Source: Kribbella soli
GTDB taxonomy: Bacteria > Actinomycetota > Actinomycetes > Propionibacteriales > Kribbellaceae
Assembly (NCBI RefSeq): GCF_004331345.1
Contig: NZ_SJJZ01000001.1
Location: 1,240,001 to 1,304,000, forward strand
DNA: 64,000 nucleotides
Reading direction: 5' to 3'
Positions 62,230-64,000 of the stretch are shown here, piece after piece (the stretch's first letter is position 1; the number at the start of each line of letters is the position of its first letter). Both the position numbers and the translations under genes were made by a program. The notes beneath the pieces were generated by a model. It worked only from the letters and a program-made list of their open reading frames with translations, was not told the origin of the DNA and searched no databases.

Positions 62230-63305
62230 GCGCCGTAGAGCTCGGTATGCCGAGCCTGCCGAACGGACTGCAGGGCGTCCCGGCCGCGACCGAGCCGCAG
62301 AACCGCAAGGAGTACGTGTCGGACCAGGAGGTCCGCTGGTGCCCGGGGTGCGGTGACTACGCCGTACTCGCGGCCTTCCAGGGCTTCCTGCCCGAGCTCG
62401 GGATCAAGCGCGAGAACGTCGCGATGGTCTCCGGGATCGGCTGCTCGTCCCGCTTCCCGTACTACCTGTCGACGTACGGCATGCACTCGATCCACGGCCG
62501 CGCGCCGGCGATCGCGACCGGGCTCGCGACGGCCCGGCCGGACCTGAGCGTGTGGGTGGTGACCGGTGACGGCGACGCGCTGTCGATCGGCGGCAACCAC
62601 CTGATCCACACGCTGCGGCGGAACGTGAACATGAAGATCCTGCTGTTCAACAACCGGATCTACGGGCTCACCAAGGGGCAGTACTCGCCGACGTCGGAGC
62701 CGGGCAAGGTGACGAAGTCGACGCCGATGGGCTCGGTGGACAATCCGTTCAACCCGGTCTCGCTGGCGCTCGGCGCGGAGGCGACGTTCGTGGCACGCAC
62801 CGTCGACTCCGACCGCAAGCACCTCACCTCGGTCCTGCGGGCCGCGGCCGAGCACCGCGGTACGGCGTTCGTGGAGATCTACCAGAACTGCCCGATCTTC
62901 AACGACAACGCGTTCGACGCGATCAAGAACCCGGAGACCCGGGACGACGCGATCATCCCGCTCGTGCACGGCGAGCCGATCCGCTTCGGCACCGACGGGC
63001 ACCTCGGCGTGGTGCGCGACGGCTTCGCCTCGCTGGCCGTCCGCGAGGTCGCCGACCTACCCGGCGGCGAGTCGGACCTGGTCGTCCACGACGCCCACAC
63101 CGAGGACCCGGCGTACGCGTTCGCCCTGTCCCGGCTGACCGACGGCGGTGTCCTGCACCAGGCCCCGATCGGCGTCTTCCGGTCCGTCGAGCGTCCGGCG
63201 TACGACGACCTGGTCCGTCAGCAGATCACCACCGCCCAGGAATCCCAGGGCACCGGCGACCTGCAGGCCCTGGTCACCGGCGCGGACACCTGGACCGTGA
63301 ACTAG
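62226..63305 (+). CDS. korB: 2-oxoacid:ferredoxin oxidoreductase, beta subunit
   Basis: A protein of 359 residues. The thiamine diphosphate motif is TGDGDALSIGGNHLI, preceded by WCPGCGDYAVLAAF and SGIGCSSRFPYYLSTYGMHSIHGRAPAIATG. Cysteines in CPGC, GCSS and NCPIFND could bind one 4Fe-4S cluster. It forms the enzyme with KorA and hands electrons to ferredoxin. An ATGA overlap couples it to korA; its stop overlaps that of the convergent HAD gene by 4 bp. Confidence 0.94.
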
Positions 63306-63946
63306 AGCAGTTCGAGCAAGGTCTGCCCGGCCGCGCGGTCCAGATGCCGCGCGGTCAGGCCGGCCGCTTGCGCGGCGACCACGTCCAGCTCGAGGTTGTC
63401 GCCGATCATCAGCGCATCGGACGGCTCGACTCCCAGCGCTTCGCACACCCGGTGGTAGGCCCGCGGGTCGGGCTTGCTGAAACCGAGCGATTCCGAGGTG
63501 CAGACGACGTCGATCAAGTCGGCCAGCCCGATCTTCTGCAACTTCGCGTTCTGCTGCCGGGTGCTGCCGTTGGTGAGTACGCCGATCCGCCATCCGTTGC
63601 CCCGAGCAACTTCCAGCGCGGGACGCGCGTCCGGGTACGCGATCCAGTTGTTCACGTACTGTGTGAGGTACCCCTCGAACACCTCGTCCAACTCGGCATC
63701 GGTCGCCGGGACCGGGCGACCGAGCACCGGCAGAAAAGCGCGAAGTCGCCCGCGCCGCTGGCCCTGGTGCGTGAGCTCCCCGGCCAGAAAGCGATTGAAC
63801 TGATCCTCTTCGATCACGAACCACTCGGCGATCAGCTCATCCGTCGGCGTGATCCCCAGCTCCGTCACCCAGCTGCGCAGACCCGCCACGGCACACCCTG
63901 TGTGATCGAACAACGTGTTGTCCAAATCAAACACAACCGCCTTCAT
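63302..63946 (-). CDS. HAD-superfamily hydrolase
   Basis: A protein of 214 residues. VVFDLDNTLFDHTG carries the nucleophile Asp (about 7), GVLTNGSTRQQN is motif II, a Lys in GFSKPDPRAY is motif III and MIGDNLELDVVAAQ motif IV. It has a cap domain between residues 15 and 95. Family members are phosphatases of small metabolites; the substrate is unknown. The last 54 bp of the window upstream of its start show no feature. Confidence 0.88.
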   Translation of the reverse strand: MKAVVFDLDNTLFDHTGCAVAGLRSWVTELGITPTDELIAEWFVIEEDQFNRFLAGELTHQGQRRGRLRAFLPVLGRPVPATDAELDEVFEGYLTQYVNNWIAYPDARPALEVARGNGWRIGVLTNGSTRQQNAKLQKIGLADLIDVVCTSESLGFSKPDPRAYHRVCEALGVEPSDALMIGDNLELDVVAAQAAGLTARHLDRAAGQTLLELL

Positions 63947-64000
63947 GCGCGGACCACCGAGTCGCGGTTGAGCTCTCGATGGTTGGCGTAGCCGGAGAGG

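Overview
The window is high-GC actinomycete DNA. Genes are dense and many overlap by ATGA, GTGA or TGATG junctions. GTG starts are common, and the gene families present (LAL-type LuxR regulator, ECF42 sigma factor with a DGPF partner, YajQ, RRQRL and DUF6284 proteins) are typical of Actinobacteria. Frequent GTACG-rich codon runs would fit a Nocardioidaceae member such as Kribbella, but the genus is only a guess.

Positions 1 to about 15,050 are an integrative element of the actinomycete AICE type (plasmid-like, SLP1/pSAM2-style), lodged in the 3' end of a tRNA-Tyr gene (15,047-15,132, minus strand). Reading rightwards it has a GntR regulator with an operator cluster, a DUF6284 protein, a Pycsar-effector-like membrane protein, a DUF2637 (SpdB-like) protein, an FtsK/TraB-type DNA translocase, a small zinc-motif membrane protein, a solitary cytosine-C5 methyltransferase, an RRQRL zinc protein, a Prim-Pol primase, a RecA-like helicase, an excisionase and a tyrosine integrase. 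To the left, on the minus strand and in visibly less GC-rich DNA, lies probable cargo: an Hsp90/GHKL-type ATPase that runs off the window, and an EVE-like plus DUF3883 (predicted nuclease) protein. This is a candidate defence pair. No second copy of the tRNA 3' end was seen, so the left boundary is probably outside the window.

From 15.2 kb the DNA looks chromosomal. There is yajQ, then a set of accessory genes (DUF6882, aminoglycoside phosphotransferase family, GNAT, AraC, phytanoyl-CoA dioxygenase family, lactonase, arylamine N-acetyltransferase, lipoprotein). Ten complex I genes follow, all on the minus strand and in canonical order when read right to left, but broken into four blocks: nuoA at 58.9 kb, nuoBC at 47.2-48.5 kb, nuoH at 43.4 kb and nuoIJKLMN at 22.6-28.7 kb. 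The NADH-input subunits NuoE, NuoF and NuoG, and also NuoD, are absent from the window. korAB (2-oxoacid:ferredoxin oxidoreductase) lies beyond nuoA. Together this suggests a second, ferredoxin-fed complex I whose ancestral operon was opened up by insertions.

The material between the nuo blocks includes an ECF42 sigma factor with its DGPF partner; a translationally coupled operon of a kinase-fold protein lacking its catalytic aspartates, a double-length four-ATPase UvrA homologue and an alpha/alpha-toroid protein; a two-component system divergent from a MacAB-like exporter with 11-bp-phased repeats between them; a vapBC-like toxin-antitoxin pair; and an NCS1 permease, cysteine hydrolase and GntR operon. 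It also holds three tandem tiny paralogues upstream of a large LuxR regulator, and a serine hydrolase with an M19 dipeptidase. Strand, order and motifs were read directly; functions follow from family recognition, and no database search was run.
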